This document shows, piece by piece, positions 8,156-17,113 of a DNA stretch of 64,000 nt (the first letter of the stretch is position 1; each line of letters opens with the position of its first letter). The notes under the pieces were generated by a model. The model was not told the DNA's origin. It worked only from the letters and a program-made list of their open reading frames with translations, and ran no database searches. The stretch is taken from assembly GCA_910577645.1 (NCBI GenBank), contig CAJTOL010000002.1, positions 1 to 64,000 on the forward strand. Direction: 5' to 3'. Source of the stretch: an uncultured Lachnospiraceae bacterium. GTDB taxonomy: Bacteria > Bacillota > Clostridia > Lachnospirales > Lachnospiraceae. Made by a program: the position numbers and the translations under genes.

Positions 8156-9202
8156 ATGAGATATCCAGAATATTTAACAGATAATGGGGCCATTGGATTT
8201 GTAGCCCCGTCTTTCGGATGCGCCACTGAGCCATACCGGACAGCCTTTGAAAACGGGCAGAGAATTTTTAAGGAAAAGGGCCACAGCCTGGTTTTAGGCC
8301 CCAATTGCTATGAAGCTTCCGGAATAGGGATCAGCAGTACGCCAAAGAGCTGCGGAAAGGAGCTGACGGACAGCTATGTAAGCCCGGACAGCCAGATCCT
8401 GATTTCCTGCGGCGGCGGGGAGCTGATGTGCGAGATTTTGGATTATGTGGATTTTGAGAAGCTCCGCAATGCACGGCCAAAATGGTATATGGGTTATTCC
8501 GACAATACCAATTTTACCTATCTGTCCCCTACCTTGCTGGATACAGCCGCTGTCTATGGGCCTTGTGCCGCCGCTTTTGGAATGGAACCGTGGCACCCCT
8601 CCCTGGAGGATGCCTACCGGCTGCTAAAAGGGGAGATCCGTCAGGTAGCAGGATACGAGAAATGGGAGAAGGAATCTTTAAAGGATGCCGATCATCCCCT
8701 GGTTCCCTATAATGTTACGGAACCGGCAAAACTGCGCTGCTTTTTAGGAGCAGAAGAACAAAACAGCTGTCAGACAAGGCTTGAGTTTTCCGGAAGGCTT
8801 ATTGGAGGATGCATGGACTGTCTGGTAAACCTGCTGGGGACGGTTTATGATAAGACGGAGGATTTTACGGAAAAGTATAAAGAGGACGGATTTATCTGGT
8901 TTTTGGAGTCCTGTGACTTAAACGTATTTGCTGTCCGCCGGGCTGTGTGGCAGATGAAGCATGCAGGATGGTTCCGGTATGTAAAAGGATTTCTCATCGG
9001 GCGGCCTTACTGCCATGGGCAGGAGATGATGGGGCTTGATCAGTACCGGGCTGTCACCGGGCTTTTGGCAGAGTATGAAGTGCCGGTTATTATGGACATG
9101 GATATCGGCCATTTAGCGCCTATGATGCCTATTATCTGCGGCGGCTACGGGAGAGTTTCGGTTTGTGGAAATGATGTGAGGATTGTGTATGAGAACCGGT
9201 AA
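8156..9202 (+). CDS. S66 family LD-carboxypeptidase
   Basis: The 348-residue protein has the S66 layout: N-terminal IGFVAPSFG, the nucleophile motif GYSDNTNF with Ser115, a glutamate in WFLESCDLN, and a C-terminal histidine in DIGHLAPM, completing the Ser-Glu-His triad. Family members trim the terminal D-Ala of murein tetrapeptides (LdcA) or cleave peptide-nucleotide antibiotics (MccF). The length and loop pattern are closer to MccF-like members, so peptide immunity is an alternative to cell-wall recycling. An AAGGAG site lies 16 bases after the rsmH-like gene, implying cotranscription. Confidence 0.85.
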   Translation: MRYPEYLTDNGAIGFVAPSFGCATEPYRTAFENGQRIFKEKGHSLVLGPNCYEASGIGISSTPKSCGKELTDSYVSPDSQILISCGGGELMCEILDYVDFEKLRNARPKWYMGYSDNTNFTYLSPTLLDTAAVYGPCAAAFGMEPWHPSLEDAYRLLKGEIRQVAGYEKWEKESLKDADHPLVPYNVTEPAKLRCFLGAEEQNSCQTRLEFSGRLIGGCMDCLVNLLGTVYDKTEDFTEKYKEDGFIWFLESCDLNVFAVRRAVWQMKHAGWFRYVKGFLIGRPYCHGQEMMGLDQYRAVTGLLAEYEVPVIMDMDIGHLAPMMPIICGGYGRVSVCGNDVRIVYENR

Positions 9203-9224
9203 AACAGGAAAGGATGAATCCCCA

Positions 9225-9761
9225 ATGGACATGATTGAATACAGGTCTTTGATGAAAGATGAAATTACCGCCCGGCTTTTCACCCATTTTATCCGACGCC
9301 AAATCGTAACCAAATGTTGGAGAAAAGAAGCTGGAAAGTGGGTTATAAAGGACGACCCGTTTATCGACGACTGGAGTCAGGAGGATTATGACTTTTTAGT
9401 AGAATGTCTGAAAAAAACCGTAGAAAAGGGCGGTTTGGTTCTGGGAGGATTTTTACAGGGAGAACTGAAGGGCTTTGCCTCCGTGGAAGCAGCAGCCTGG
9501 GGCAAAGAAAAACAATACCTGGATCTGACCAGTCTCCATGTATCCCAGGATATGCGGGGAAAAGGGATAGGAAAGGCATTATTTTTAAAAGCTGCTGCCT
9601 GGGCAAAGGAAAAGGGAGTCAAAAAGCTTTACATTTCCGCCCACTCCGCCGTGGAGACCCAGGGCTTTTACCGTTCTTTGGGCTGCGTAGACGCAGAGGA
9701 AGTAAACAAAGAACATGTGGAAAGAGAACCTTTTGACTGCCAGTTGGAATACCTTTGCTGA
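9225..9761 (+). CDS. GNAT family N-acetyltransferase
   Basis: This 178-residue GNAT has the acetyl-CoA signature VSQDMRGKGIGKALF and a C-terminal YRSLGCVDAEEV strand. The frame is open to 9183, overlapping the carboxypeptidase gene, but an AGGAAAGG site at 9209-9216 makes ATG 9225 the better start. The substrate is unknown. It is the last gene of the 5.1-9.8 kb plus-strand run and converges on the SDR gene with only 14 bases between stops. Confidence 0.78.
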   Translation: MDMIEYRSLMKDEITARLFTHFIRRQIVTKCWRKEAGKWVIKDDPFIDDWSQEDYDFLVECLKKTVEKGGLVLGGFLQGELKGFASVEAAAWGKEKQYLDLTSLHVSQDMRGKGIGKALFLKAAAWAKEKGVKKLYISAHSAVETQGFYRSLGCVDAEEVNKEHVEREPFDCQLEYLC

Positions 9762-9775
9762 AAGATGTGAGACTT

Positions 9776-10555
9776 TTATGGCCTCTGGCCCATAGCCCCT
9801 TCCAGAGTAATGGTCTCGCCGGACATATATTTAAAATCCGGAGAACCCAGATGAACACAAACCCGGCCGATATCCAGCTCCGGATCGCCGAAACGGCCCA
9901 TGGGAACGGCCTTTAGATTCTTTTCATAGGCCTCAGGATAGCTCTGCTTGAAGTTTTCCAATTGTGAGGTCATGGCCAGGGGGCATACCACATTTACATT
10001 GATGTTGTCCTTGCCCCATTCGGTGGCCGCAACGCGGGACAGGCCGCGGATGCCTTCCTTGGCGGCTGCATAAGAGCATTGGCCCGCATTGCCAAACAGC
10101 CCGGCGCCGGAAGCAAAGTTGATAACTGAGCCCTGGGTTTCCTTCAGGTGGGGATAGCAGGCCCGCATATAGTAGAAGGTGGCATACAGACCGGAATAAA
10201 TCCCCAGGTCAAAATGGTCTTTCATCTGCATACTCAGCGGAATGCCGGAGGCGGAAGCCTGAGCATTGTTGATGAGAACATCAATGCGGCCAAAGGTTCG
10301 GATGGTTTCATCCACTACATGCTGCACCCGATCCTCGCTGTCATCGTCAGGGGTGACATCTGCCTGCATAGGCAGAACTTTTATGCCGTACAGACGTTCC
10401 AATTCCTCTTTTGCGTCCAGCAGCTTCTGCTCATTGCGGCCGGTAAGAACCAGATTGGCTCCTTCTTTTGCGTAGGCTACCGCAATGCCGTAACCGATGG
10501 ACTTAGCCTTGCCGCCGCCGGTAATAATGGCCACTTTGCCGTCAAAAATTCCCAT
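9776..10555 (-). CDS. SDR family NAD(P)-dependent oxidoreductase
   Basis: The 259-residue protein is a classical short-chain dehydrogenase. The cofactor loop is TGGGKAKSIGYGIA, slightly longer than the standard TGxxxGxG. NNAQ at 96-99 replaces NNAG. The catalytic set is Ser149, Tyr162 and Lys166 in the YAAAK motif. An AAGGAGG site precedes ATG. It is expressed alone. The widened glycine loop resembles SDRs acting on acyl or keto acids, but the substrate cannot be fixed. Confidence 0.85.
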   Translation of the reverse strand: MGIFDGKVAIITGGGKAKSIGYGIAVAYAKEGANLVLTGRNEQKLLDAKEELERLYGIKVLPMQADVTPDDDSEDRVQHVVDETIRTFGRIDVLINNAQASASGIPLSMQMKDHFDLGIYSGLYATFYYMRACYPHLKETQGSVINFASGAGLFGNAGQCSYAAAKEGIRGLSRVAATEWGKDNINVNVVCPLAMTSQLENFKQSYPEAYEKNLKAVPMGRFGDPELDIGRVCVHLGSPDFKYMSGETITLEGAMGQRP

Positions 10556-10718
10556 AATAAAATCCTCCTTACATTTATAGGGTACATCAGTCCCGCTTTC
10601 ATAAAACAGTATAGACGTCTATCTGGCAGTTTGTCAAGAATAGGGCAACATTCTGTTGGTTAAGCCTGTCATAAATCAGACAAGGCCTCATATATTAGGG
10701 TAAAGGAGTGAGGCGCTG

Positions 10719-11735
10719 ATGGACAAGAAAGAAGAAATTCTTCGTTTGTTTCCCGGAAAGCTAAGAGAAATCTTAGGACAGGTTCCAGGAAATTTTGAAG
10801 ATATTCAGGAAATAAGGCTGAGGGCCGGAAGGCCCCTGCTTCTGGTAAAGGGAAACGAGGAATTTTTTCTCTCCCTTTCCGGAAAACCGGTGACAGCCAT
10901 AGATCGGGCGGTTTCCATAACGGCTTCTCAAATCCGGGAGACCGTGGAGTATATGGGAAGCTATTCTCTGTATGCCTTTGAGGAAGAGGTACGCAGGGGG
11001 TTCTTAACTCTCCAGGGAGGCCACCGGGTAGGCCTGGCAGGCCAGGCAGTGTTGGAGAGCAGGCCAGGAGCCGGTTACGGACAGATAAAAACTCTAAAAT
11101 ACATATCTTTTTTAAACGTGCGTATTGCCCATGAGAAAAAGGGCTGCGCTTCTAAGCTGCTGCCGCTTTTGCAGGACAGCGGAAAAATCCAATCTACATT
11201 ATTTATTTCCCCGCCCCGGTGTGGGAAAACCACGATTCTCCGGGATTTGATCCGGCTGGTTTCAGACGGAGGGCCTTCTTTTTCCGGCATGACAGTAGGG
11301 GTAGTTGACGAGCGTTCTGAGCTGGGGGCCTGCTGCCAGGGGATTCCCCAAAACGATTTGGGGATGCGGACAGATGTGCTGGACTGCTGCCCAAAGGCAG
11401 ACGGCATGATGATGCTGATTAAAACCATGGCCCCTCAGGTGGTGGCAGTGGACGAGATCGGCAGTGAAGAGGACTTTCGGGCAATCGAATACGCCAGAAG
11501 CTGCGGCTGCCGCCTTTTGGCCACGGTTCACGGCGACTCCATAGAGGATTTAAAGGAAAAGCCTATCTTAAAAAGGCTGGTGGAGGAAAAAACCTTTTCC
11601 AGATACGTGGTGCTGGGAAATCTTCCTCTCCCCGGCACAGTCCTTCAGGTTTACGGCAGGGATCAAAGCCTGCTGTATGGAAATCCGGCAGAAAAAAGAA
11701 CAGAAAAACGGCTGGCAGGACGGATAAGCTTATGA
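10719..11735 (+). CDS. spoIIIAA: Stage III sporulation protein AA (ATPase)
   Basis: This 338-residue protein is the cytoplasmic ATPase of the SpoIIIA-SpoIIQ channel that links mother cell and forespore. It has the Walker A motif SPPRCGKTT near residue 165 and Walker B VVAVDEIG near 245, with an N-terminal domain starting IQEIRLRAGRPL. An AAAGGAG site precedes ATG. The stop overlaps spoIIIAB by 4 bases, and the gene starts the eight-gene spoIIIA operon. Control by SigE is expected from other sporeformers but no clear site was assigned. Confidence 0.95.
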   Translation: MDKKEEILRLFPGKLREILGQVPGNFEDIQEIRLRAGRPLLLVKGNEEFFLSLSGKPVTAIDRAVSITASQIRETVEYMGSYSLYAFEEEVRRGFLTLQGGHRVGLAGQAVLESRPGAGYGQIKTLKYISFLNVRIAHEKKGCASKLLPLLQDSGKIQSTLFISPPRCGKTTILRDLIRLVSDGGPSFSGMTVGVVDERSELGACCQGIPQNDLGMRTDVLDCCPKADGMMMLIKTMAPQVVAVDEIGSEEDFRAIEYARSCGCRLLATVHGDSIEDLKEKPILKRLVEEKTFSRYVVLGNLPLPGTVLQVYGRDQSLLYGNPAEKRTEKRLAGRISL

Positions 11736-12244
11736 AAGCAGTGGGAGCAGTATGCCTGATTTTAGGAGCTTCCGGGTTTGGCTGGCATCTGGCCTCTTTG
11801 TGGAAGCAGCGTCTGGCACTTCTGGGATCTTTAAGGCAGCTTGTGTATTTTTTAAAAGGGGAAATTCTGTACAGCCATGCAACTTTGGCCGAGGGGCTTT
11901 CTCAGGCCGGGAGAAAGGGGGGCGGCCCTTTTGGAGAACTATTTTTGGAGGCAGCCAGGCGGCTGGAACAGAGGGATGGAACGCCTTTTTCACAGATCTG
12001 GCAGGAAGAGGCCGGGAAGGTTAAAAACCTTCCGTTGGCGAAAGAGGACTGGGAAAAGCTGGAAGCCCTGGGAAGCAGCCTGGGATATCTGGATATCAGT
12101 ATGCAGGAGAGAACGATTTTGCTTTACCTGGAGCAGCTGGACGAAACCATCCGTTTTTTAAAAGAACATAGCCGGGAGAGATGCCGCCTGTATATGAGCT
12201 TAGGAGTAATGGGCGGCCTGTTTCTCACCATTGCGCTGCTTTAA
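11732..12244 (+). CDS. spoIIIAB: Stage III sporulation protein AB
   Basis: The 170-residue protein has an N-terminal membrane segment, a helical soluble domain, and a C-terminal hydrophobic segment (GVMGGLFLTIALL). It corresponds to SpoIIIAB, the small membrane partner of the AA ATPase. It overlaps spoIIIAA by ATGA. A structured repeat sits between this gene and spoIIIAC, which interrupts the otherwise tight operon. Confidence 0.9.
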   Translation: MKAVGAVCLILGASGFGWHLASLWKQRLALLGSLRQLVYFLKGEILYSHATLAEGLSQAGRKGGGPFGELFLEAARRLEQRDGTPFSQIWQEEAGKVKNLPLAKEDWEKLEALGSSLGYLDISMQERTILLYLEQLDETIRFLKEHSRERCRLYMSLGVMGGLFLTIALL

Positions 12245-12253
12245 AAATTAGGA

Positions 12254-12346
12254 GGAAGGGAAATGCGAAGCATTTTGAAGATCCCTTCCGACGATATGGC
12301 AGGAGACGCTAAGCGTCGCGTGCCGATTCCTTGTTATTAGGAGGAT
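12254..12346 (+). repeat. Structured 5' element, copy 1 (family C), before spoIIIAC
   Basis: Stem GGAAGGGA (12254-12261) pairs with TCCCTTCC (12282-12289) around the invariant ATGCGAAGCAT mini-hairpin. A second hairpin, GACGC-TAA-GCGTC, follows, then GTGCC, an AT-rich stretch and the spoIIIAC ribosome site. Two further copies are at 17114 and 45165. Confidence 0.7.
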
Positions 12347-12348
12347 TT

Positions 12349-12543
12349 ATGGGAGTTAATCTGATATTTAAAATTGCTGCTGTGGGAATCCTGGTGTCGG
12401 TTATCTGCCAGGTTTTAAAGCACAGCGGCCGGGAGGAACAGGCGTTTTTAACCAGCCTGGCAGGTCTGGTGCTGGTGCTGTTCTGGATGGTTCCATATAT
12501 TTATGAATTGTTTGAGACCATAAAAAACCTGTTTTCCCTTTAA
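12349..12543 (+). CDS. spoIIIAC: Stage III sporulation protein AC
   Basis: This 64-residue protein is almost entirely two membrane helices, the normal size and layout of SpoIIIAC. ATG 12349 is chosen over the upstream ATG at 12331 because an AGGAGG site (12340-12345) sits correctly before it; the upstream codons belong to the structured repeat. The protein belongs to the membrane channel of the feeding-tube complex. Confidence 0.92.
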   Translation: MGVNLIFKIAAVGILVSVICQVLKHSGREEQAFLTSLAGLVLVLFWMVPYIYELFETIKNLFSL

Positions 12544-12589
12544 AATGGATACATGGTAAAACAGCTCCTGGGAGGAAAGGAGAGCATCA

Positions 12590-12976
12590 ATGAGCGTAAT
12601 AACCATGGCGGCGCTGGGAATTGTGGCGGTGCTTTTAGCAATTCAATTTAAAACTCTCAAAGGAGAGTACGGCGTATATTTGGCTGCGGCTGCCGGCCTT
12701 TTTATCTTTTCTTACGGGATAGGCAAGCTGGAAACCATATTGGAGGCAGCCCGGAAAATCCAGGAGTACATAAAAATTAACCAGGTCTATTTAACGGTTT
12801 TAATGAAAATGATCGGGATTGCTTATGTGGCCGAATTTTCCTCCGGAATCTGCCGGGACGCAGGCTACGGTTCCATCGGAACCCAGATCGAGATTTTCGG
12901 AAAGCTGTCAATTCTGGCAGTGAGTATGCCGGTGGTGCTGGCCCTTTTGGAGACAATGGAAGGATTTTTGGTATGA
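12590..12976 (+). CDS. spoIIIAD: Stage III sporulation protein AD
   Basis: The 128-residue protein has four predicted membrane helices and the family pattern YLTVLMKMIGIAYVAEFSS followed by CRDAGYGSIG. It is a membrane component of the SpoIIIA channel. An AAGGAG site precedes ATG, and the stop overlaps spoIIIAE by four bases. Confidence 0.93.
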   Translation: MSVITMAALGIVAVLLAIQFKTLKGEYGVYLAAAAGLFIFSYGIGKLETILEAARKIQEYIKINQVYLTVLMKMIGIAYVAEFSSGICRDAGYGSIGTQIEIFGKLSILAVSMPVVLALLETMEGFLV

Positions 12977-14244
12977 GGGAGAGAGGGAAAAAAGCAGTCA
13001 GGCCCGGGAAATGGACGGTATGGAAAATTGTCGTGGGGGCTGTGTGGACTCTGGCCTTTTCTGACACAGTCCTGGCAGAACCTGGCCCGGATTTCTCTCA
13101 GCCTGTAGTTTCCAGCAGCCAGCCTTATGAAGAGGAACAGCCCGGGGCTTCTTTCCCGGAATCCCAAAAGGAGGATCCTGCTCCCTTAGATTTCTCTCAA
13201 TTTAATCTGGACTCTATTGACGAATATTTGGGACAAAATCAGCCGGAGGGAATTGAGCTGTCTTTTACATCCCTGGCCGCTTCCATAGCCAGGGGTCAGT
13301 TTGGCCAGGCGGCAGAGGAAATCGGCCAGGCGGTGAGGAAATCCCTGTTTTCCCAGGTGGAGGCGGGGGGACGGCTGCTGGGACAGGTAGTGCTGCTGGG
13401 GATTGTGGGAGCCCTGTTCTCTGGATTTTCGGGAATATTTTCCAGCGGCCAGATATCCGAGACCGGATTTTTTGTCACCTATCTGCTGCTGTTTACCTGC
13501 CTGGCAGCCGGATTTTTCCAAAGTATCCAGATTGCTTCCGGAGTGCTTGAACATTTGATGGAATTTATGAAGGCCCTCCTTCCTTCCTTTTTCCTGGCAG
13601 TGGCTTTTGCAGGGGCCGGTATGGCCAGCGGGGCGCTGTATGAGACCACCTTAGGGATGATTGCCATTTTTCAGTGGCTCTGCCTTACTGCAGGGCTCCC
13701 TTTGATTAAAGTGTATGCCCTTCTGGTTCTGGCCGGGAAAATCACCAGGGAGGACAGCCTGTCAAAGCTTACGGAGCTGGTGAGTCAGGTGATCCGGTGG
13801 GGATTAAAAACCATGGCAGGTCTGCTTTTAGGATTTCAGCTTATTCAGGGGATGGTATTGCCCTGTGTGGACGCTGTGGGAAAAGGGGGCCTCTTCCACC
13901 TGATAGAAGCAGTTCCGGGAATCGGAGCCGGGGCAAGAACCGTAACCCAGGCAGTTCTTGGCGCTGGAGTTTTAATCAAAAACTCTCTGGGTGCAGCGGC
14001 AGTGGTAATCCTGGCGGCAATTGGGGCGGTGCCCCTTATTCAGCTTGGAGCTCTGGCTCTTCTTTATCACGGCGCCGCCGCACTTTTAGAGCCAATATGC
14101 GATAAGCGGGTAGTAGCCTGTATCCATGGGATTTCCACGGCTCATCAGCTTTTAATCCAGCTTGTTTGGACAGCCCTGGTGCTTTTTGCCGTAACCCTGG
14201 CCATTCTCTGCGCTTTTACCAATGTGACTTATTACGGGGGGTGA
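12973..14244 (+). CDS. spoIIIAE: Stage III sporulation protein AE
   Basis: This 423-residue polytopic membrane protein has an N-terminal signal-like segment (about 15-35), a Pro/Ser/Glu-rich linker, then seven or so membrane helices from about residue 130. It is the large membrane component of the SpoIIIA complex. The length is slightly above the usual 390-400 because of the linker. Confidence 0.93.
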   Translation: MRERGKKAVRPGKWTVWKIVVGAVWTLAFSDTVLAEPGPDFSQPVVSSSQPYEEEQPGASFPESQKEDPAPLDFSQFNLDSIDEYLGQNQPEGIELSFTSLAASIARGQFGQAAEEIGQAVRKSLFSQVEAGGRLLGQVVLLGIVGALFSGFSGIFSSGQISETGFFVTYLLLFTCLAAGFFQSIQIASGVLEHLMEFMKALLPSFFLAVAFAGAGMASGALYETTLGMIAIFQWLCLTAGLPLIKVYALLVLAGKITREDSLSKLTELVSQVIRWGLKTMAGLLLGFQLIQGMVLPCVDAVGKGGLFHLIEAVPGIGAGARTVTQAVLGAGVLIKNSLGAAAVVILAAIGAVPLIQLGALALLYHGAAALLEPICDKRVVACIHGISTAHQLLIQLVWTALVLFAVTLAILCAFTNVTYYGG

Positions 14245-14247
14245 TCC

Positions 14248-14892
14248 ATGGAAAAGCTGCTAGAATGGGTGTGGCAGATTACCTGCTACCTGATATTTAT
14301 TACAGTACTGATGAACCTGCTTCCTAAGAAAAGCTACGAGAAATATATCCGGCTTTTTGCAGGGATGATCCTTATCCTTCTGGTGATAAAGCCGGTGACA
14401 GGCGCCTTTCGCCTGGATGAAAAGCTGGTATTACTGTTTGAAAATATAACTTTTCAGGAAGAAGCAGAAGAATTCCGCCGCCAGCTTTCCGATATGGAAA
14501 AGGAGCAGCTGTATGCCCTGGTGGATCAATATGAGAACCAGGTGGGGGAAGATGTGACGGCTATGGCAGGGGCCATGGGAGTTAAGGTGTCAGAGGCAAA
14601 AGTAGAGGTAGACAGAAATCCGGATGGAGACTCTTACGGAAGGATTCTTTCTATTGTAATAGAAGTAACGGAAGATAAGGAGGCAGAAAAAGAAGACGGG
14701 ATTGCTCCTGTAGAGCCGGTAGAAATTTCCATTTCCAGGGAAGAGGGGGAACCTTCTTCCCCGGAGGACAACCGTCCTGCTTTTGCAAGCCCTGTGAAAG
14801 CCCGGCCAGAGGAGGAAAAGGCTTTAAAACGCAGGATTGCAGATTATTATGGAATGGAGGAAAGATATGTGGAAATTAAGTGGAAAGATTAA
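14248..14892 (+). CDS. spoIIIAF: Stage III sporulation protein AF
   Basis: The 214-residue protein has two N-terminal membrane helices (about 8-25 and 35-52, with the motif NLLPKKSYEKYIRLFAGMI) and a soluble extracytoplasmic domain with the ring-building type fold expected for SpoIIIAF. The C-terminus YYGMEERYVEIKW is typical. The end overlaps spoIIIAG by 26 bases. Confidence 0.9.
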   Translation: MEKLLEWVWQITCYLIFITVLMNLLPKKSYEKYIRLFAGMILILLVIKPVTGAFRLDEKLVLLFENITFQEEAEEFRRQLSDMEKEQLYALVDQYENQVGEDVTAMAGAMGVKVSEAKVEVDRNPDGDSYGRILSIVIEVTEDKEAEKEDGIAPVEPVEISISREEGEPSSPEDNRPAFASPVKARPEEEKALKRRIADYYGMEERYVEIKWKD

Positions 14893-15532
14893 AAAAGAGC
14901 AATGGCTGCTTTTGATACTGGCCGGAGCTGCGTTAATGCTGCTTTCAATGCCGGGGAAAAAGAGGGAAGACGGGAGCGGAAGCTTTTACGAAAGCGGACA
15001 GGGAACAGAGAAAAAAGACAACTGGGGAACAGAAGGGGGAGGAAGTTTGCTTTCCGGGGAAGAAGGAGGAGAAGAGGCGGCGGCCTGGGGCGGACAGGAC
15101 AGTGTAAAAGCAGCCGGCAGTTCTGCCGGCTCATATGAAGTCCAAATGGAAGGGAGGATTAAGGAGATTTTAAAAAATGTAGACGGGGTGGGGGAGGTGG
15201 ACGTTATGGTAGTCTTAAAATCCTCAGAGGAAAAGGTTATCCGGGTGGATCAGAATACCTCCTCCTCGGTGACAAAAGAACAGGATTCCGGCGGAGGGCA
15301 AAGGGAGATCTCCCAGTCTGACAGGGAGGAAACCACAATTATGACAGGAACAGGGGGGACGGGACAGAGCCAGCCGGTAATCGAAAAGGAAATTTGTCCG
15401 GAAATCTCAGGAATTATTATCAGTGCATCGGGAGGAGGAAGTCCCCAGATAAAAGCAGAAATTTCTGAAGCCATGGAAGCATTATTTGGCCTTCCTGCTC
15501 ATAAAATAAAAGTGTTAAAGCGGGTGGAATAA
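14867..15532 (+). CDS. spoIIIAG: Stage III sporulation protein AG
   Basis: The 221-residue protein has one N-terminal membrane helix, a low-complexity Gly/Glu linker, and the ring-building domain from about residue 95 (RIKEILKNVDGVGEVDVMVV). It forms the large ring of the channel in the space between the two membranes. ATG 14867 is preferred over 14837 because of GGAGG at 14854-14858. Confidence 0.9.
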   Translation: MWKLSGKIKKEQWLLLILAGAALMLLSMPGKKREDGSGSFYESGQGTEKKDNWGTEGGGSLLSGEEGGEEAAAWGGQDSVKAAGSSAGSYEVQMEGRIKEILKNVDGVGEVDVMVVLKSSEEKVIRVDQNTSSSVTKEQDSGGGQREISQSDREETTIMTGTGGTGQSQPVIEKEICPEISGIIISASGGGSPQIKAEISEAMEALFGLPAHKIKVLKRVE

Positions 15533-15545
15533 AGGAGCGAGGGAA

Positions 15546-16379
15546 ATGAAATTAAAAAAACGGGACATCAGCAAAGCAAAGACAGAGTTAAATATGAAGC
15601 GTCTGTTTCGCAGAAACCAGATCATCATTACCACGCTGGCAATTATGATTGCGGCAGCCGGATATCTGAATTATGCGGGAAAAGAGGATTTGGGGGCAGG
15701 CGGGGCCTTTGAGGCCGGTTTAACGGATATCTCAGAGGAAGACCTTCTGGCAGAAAACCAGATTGCGGGTACGTATCCCGGAGACGGACAGTATCAGGAG
15801 ATCGCAAGCCTGGATCAGGATGCAGAGGATATCGACAGGCTGGACGGGGCAGGAGAGGTGAATACCGGAACGGATCCGGTGGCTGCCGCAGACCTGGCGG
15901 CAGGAGGGACCTCTCAAAATCTTCAGAATACAGAAGGAGGAGCCCAGACAGAAAATTCAGATGCATCCCAGACCGGACTTGACAATCCGGGGGAGGCGGT
16001 TCTTACCAGCGGAATCAGTGTTTCTGATTACATAGCCAATGTTCAGTTAAGCAGAGAGCAGGTCAGGGCGAAAAATAAGGAAGCTTTAATGGAGATTGTC
16101 AACAGCCCCACCATTGAGGAAGCCGCCAAGCAGCAGGCTATCCAGAATATGGTAGCCCTGACGGAGATTGCGGAAAAAGAAAATGCCGCCGAGACTCTTC
16201 TGATGGCAAAAGGCTTTTCCGATCCGGTAGTCAGCATCAGCAGCGATAAGGTGGACGTGGTGGTAAATGCCTCCAGCATTACGGATCCCCAGAGGGCGCA
16301 GATTGAAGATATTGTGAAGCGCAAAGCGGAAGTAGGGGCGGATCAGATTGTGATTACCCTTTTGAATCTGGCAGAGTAA
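15546..16379 (+). CDS. spoIIIAH: Stage III sporulation protein AH
   Basis: This 277-residue protein has an N-terminal membrane helix (about 24-42), a long acidic linker, and a C-terminal domain (about 165-277) of the YscJ/FliF-like type that binds SpoIIQ from the forespore side. The pattern SREQVRAKNKEAL followed by NMVALTEIAEKE is characteristic. It is the last gene of the operon; no clear T-tailed terminator follows. Confidence 0.93.
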   Translation: MKLKKRDISKAKTELNMKRLFRRNQIIITTLAIMIAAAGYLNYAGKEDLGAGGAFEAGLTDISEEDLLAENQIAGTYPGDGQYQEIASLDQDAEDIDRLDGAGEVNTGTDPVAAADLAAGGTSQNLQNTEGGAQTENSDASQTGLDNPGEAVLTSGISVSDYIANVQLSREQVRAKNKEALMEIVNSPTIEEAAKQQAIQNMVALTEIAEKENAAETLLMAKGFSDPVVSISSDKVDVVVNASSITDPQRAQIEDIVKRKAEVGADQIVITLLNLAE

Positions 16380-16433
16380 GCCCGGTTATAGCCGTGACAC
16401 AGGCTGTATACAGGGAAAAAACGTGAAAAGACC

Positions 16434-16462
16434 TTTCCAAACAGATTTGTTTTTGCTATAAT
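16434..16462 (+). promoter_or_regulatory. Predicted SigA promoter upstream of asp23
   Basis: TTTCCA (16434-16439), a 17-base spacer and an extended -10 TGCTATAAT ending at 16462. The multi-hairpin element begins directly after it. Confidence 0.5.
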
Positions 16463-16624
16463 AGAACGTAACAGTTGAGACGGCGGGGAATTTGACAGGA
16501 ATTTTGATGTCAAGCTTGCTTGTAAGTCAAAATTCCTGTCAAATTCCCCATCGGATGGACATCCGATGCTTCTTGCCCGGCACAGCCGGCCAAGAAGCCC
16601 CCCCTGTCTAAACTGTTATAATAG
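16457..16624. repeat. Multi-hairpin MITE-like element beside the asp23 promoter (family D)
   Basis: Imperfect terminal inverted repeats (ACAGTTGAGACGGCGGGG near 16470-16487 and the complement of ACAGTTTAGACAGGGGGG at 16599-16616) enclose three hairpins: a 27-bp-class stem starting GGGGAATTTGACAGGAATTT (about 16486-16549), CATCGGATG-GA-CATCCGATG (16549-16568), and CTTCTTGCC...GGCCAAGAAG (16569-16597). TATAATAG occurs on both sides (16457-16464 and 16617-16624), as a possible 8-bp target duplication. Confidence 0.6.
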
Positions 16625-16669
16625 ATCTAATTTTAAGATCTAATTCTAACGGGATAGGAGGAAACTATT

Positions 16670-17056
16670 GTGGCAGAAGCAGAGAATCGCAGTACCCATA
16701 AACTATATGAAAAAGATAAAATCGGAGAAGTTCAGATTGCAGATGAGGTAGTGGCGATTATTGCAGGCCTTGCCGCTACTGAGATAGACGGGGTAGACTC
16801 TATGGCCGGCAATATTACCAACGAACTTGTAGGAAAGCTGGGTATGAAGAACCTGTCAAAGGGCGTTAAGATTGACGTGACAGAAGAGCATGCCTGCGTG
16901 GATCTTTCCCTGTATTTAAAATACGGATACAATATTCCGGATGTCAGCGCCAAGGTTCAGGAACGGGTAAAAAATGCCATTGAGAACATGACAGGGCTTA
17001 ACGTTTTAGAGGTTAACATTAAAATTGCCGGCGTCAATATGGAAGAAGAGAAATAA
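16670..17056 (+). CDS. Asp23/Gls24 family envelope stress response protein
   Basis: The 128-residue protein has the Asp23 core (GEVQIADEVVAIIAGLAATE, then LSLYLKYGYNIPDVSAKVQERVKNAIE). YqhY-type members in this position beside nusB are linked with fatty-acid and envelope homeostasis. The start codon is GTG, with ATAGGAGG in front. A strong terminator follows at 17066. The mRNA leader would hold the entire multi-hairpin element. Confidence 0.9.
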   Translation: MAEAENRSTHKLYEKDKIGEVQIADEVVAIIAGLAATEIDGVDSMAGNITNELVGKLGMKNLSKGVKIDVTEEHACVDLSLYLKYGYNIPDVSAKVQERVKNAIENMTGLNVLEVNIKIAGVNMEEEK

Positions 17057-17065
17057 AATGTCGAA

Positions 17066-17109
17066 AAAAGCTGCTGCCGTTTTGCACTTGAGACGGAACA
17101 GCTTTTTTT
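17066..17109 (+). terminator. Rho-independent terminator after asp23
   Basis: Stem AAAAGCTG/CAGCTTTT with an inner CCGTTTTG/GAGACGG part, followed by seven T residues. Confidence 0.8.
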
Positions 17110-17113
17110 CTGC

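Noticed and set aside
10148..10663. 171-codon plus-strand frame over the SDR gene
   Set aside because: It is antisense to a clear SDR with all catalytic residues, and its product has no recognisable family.
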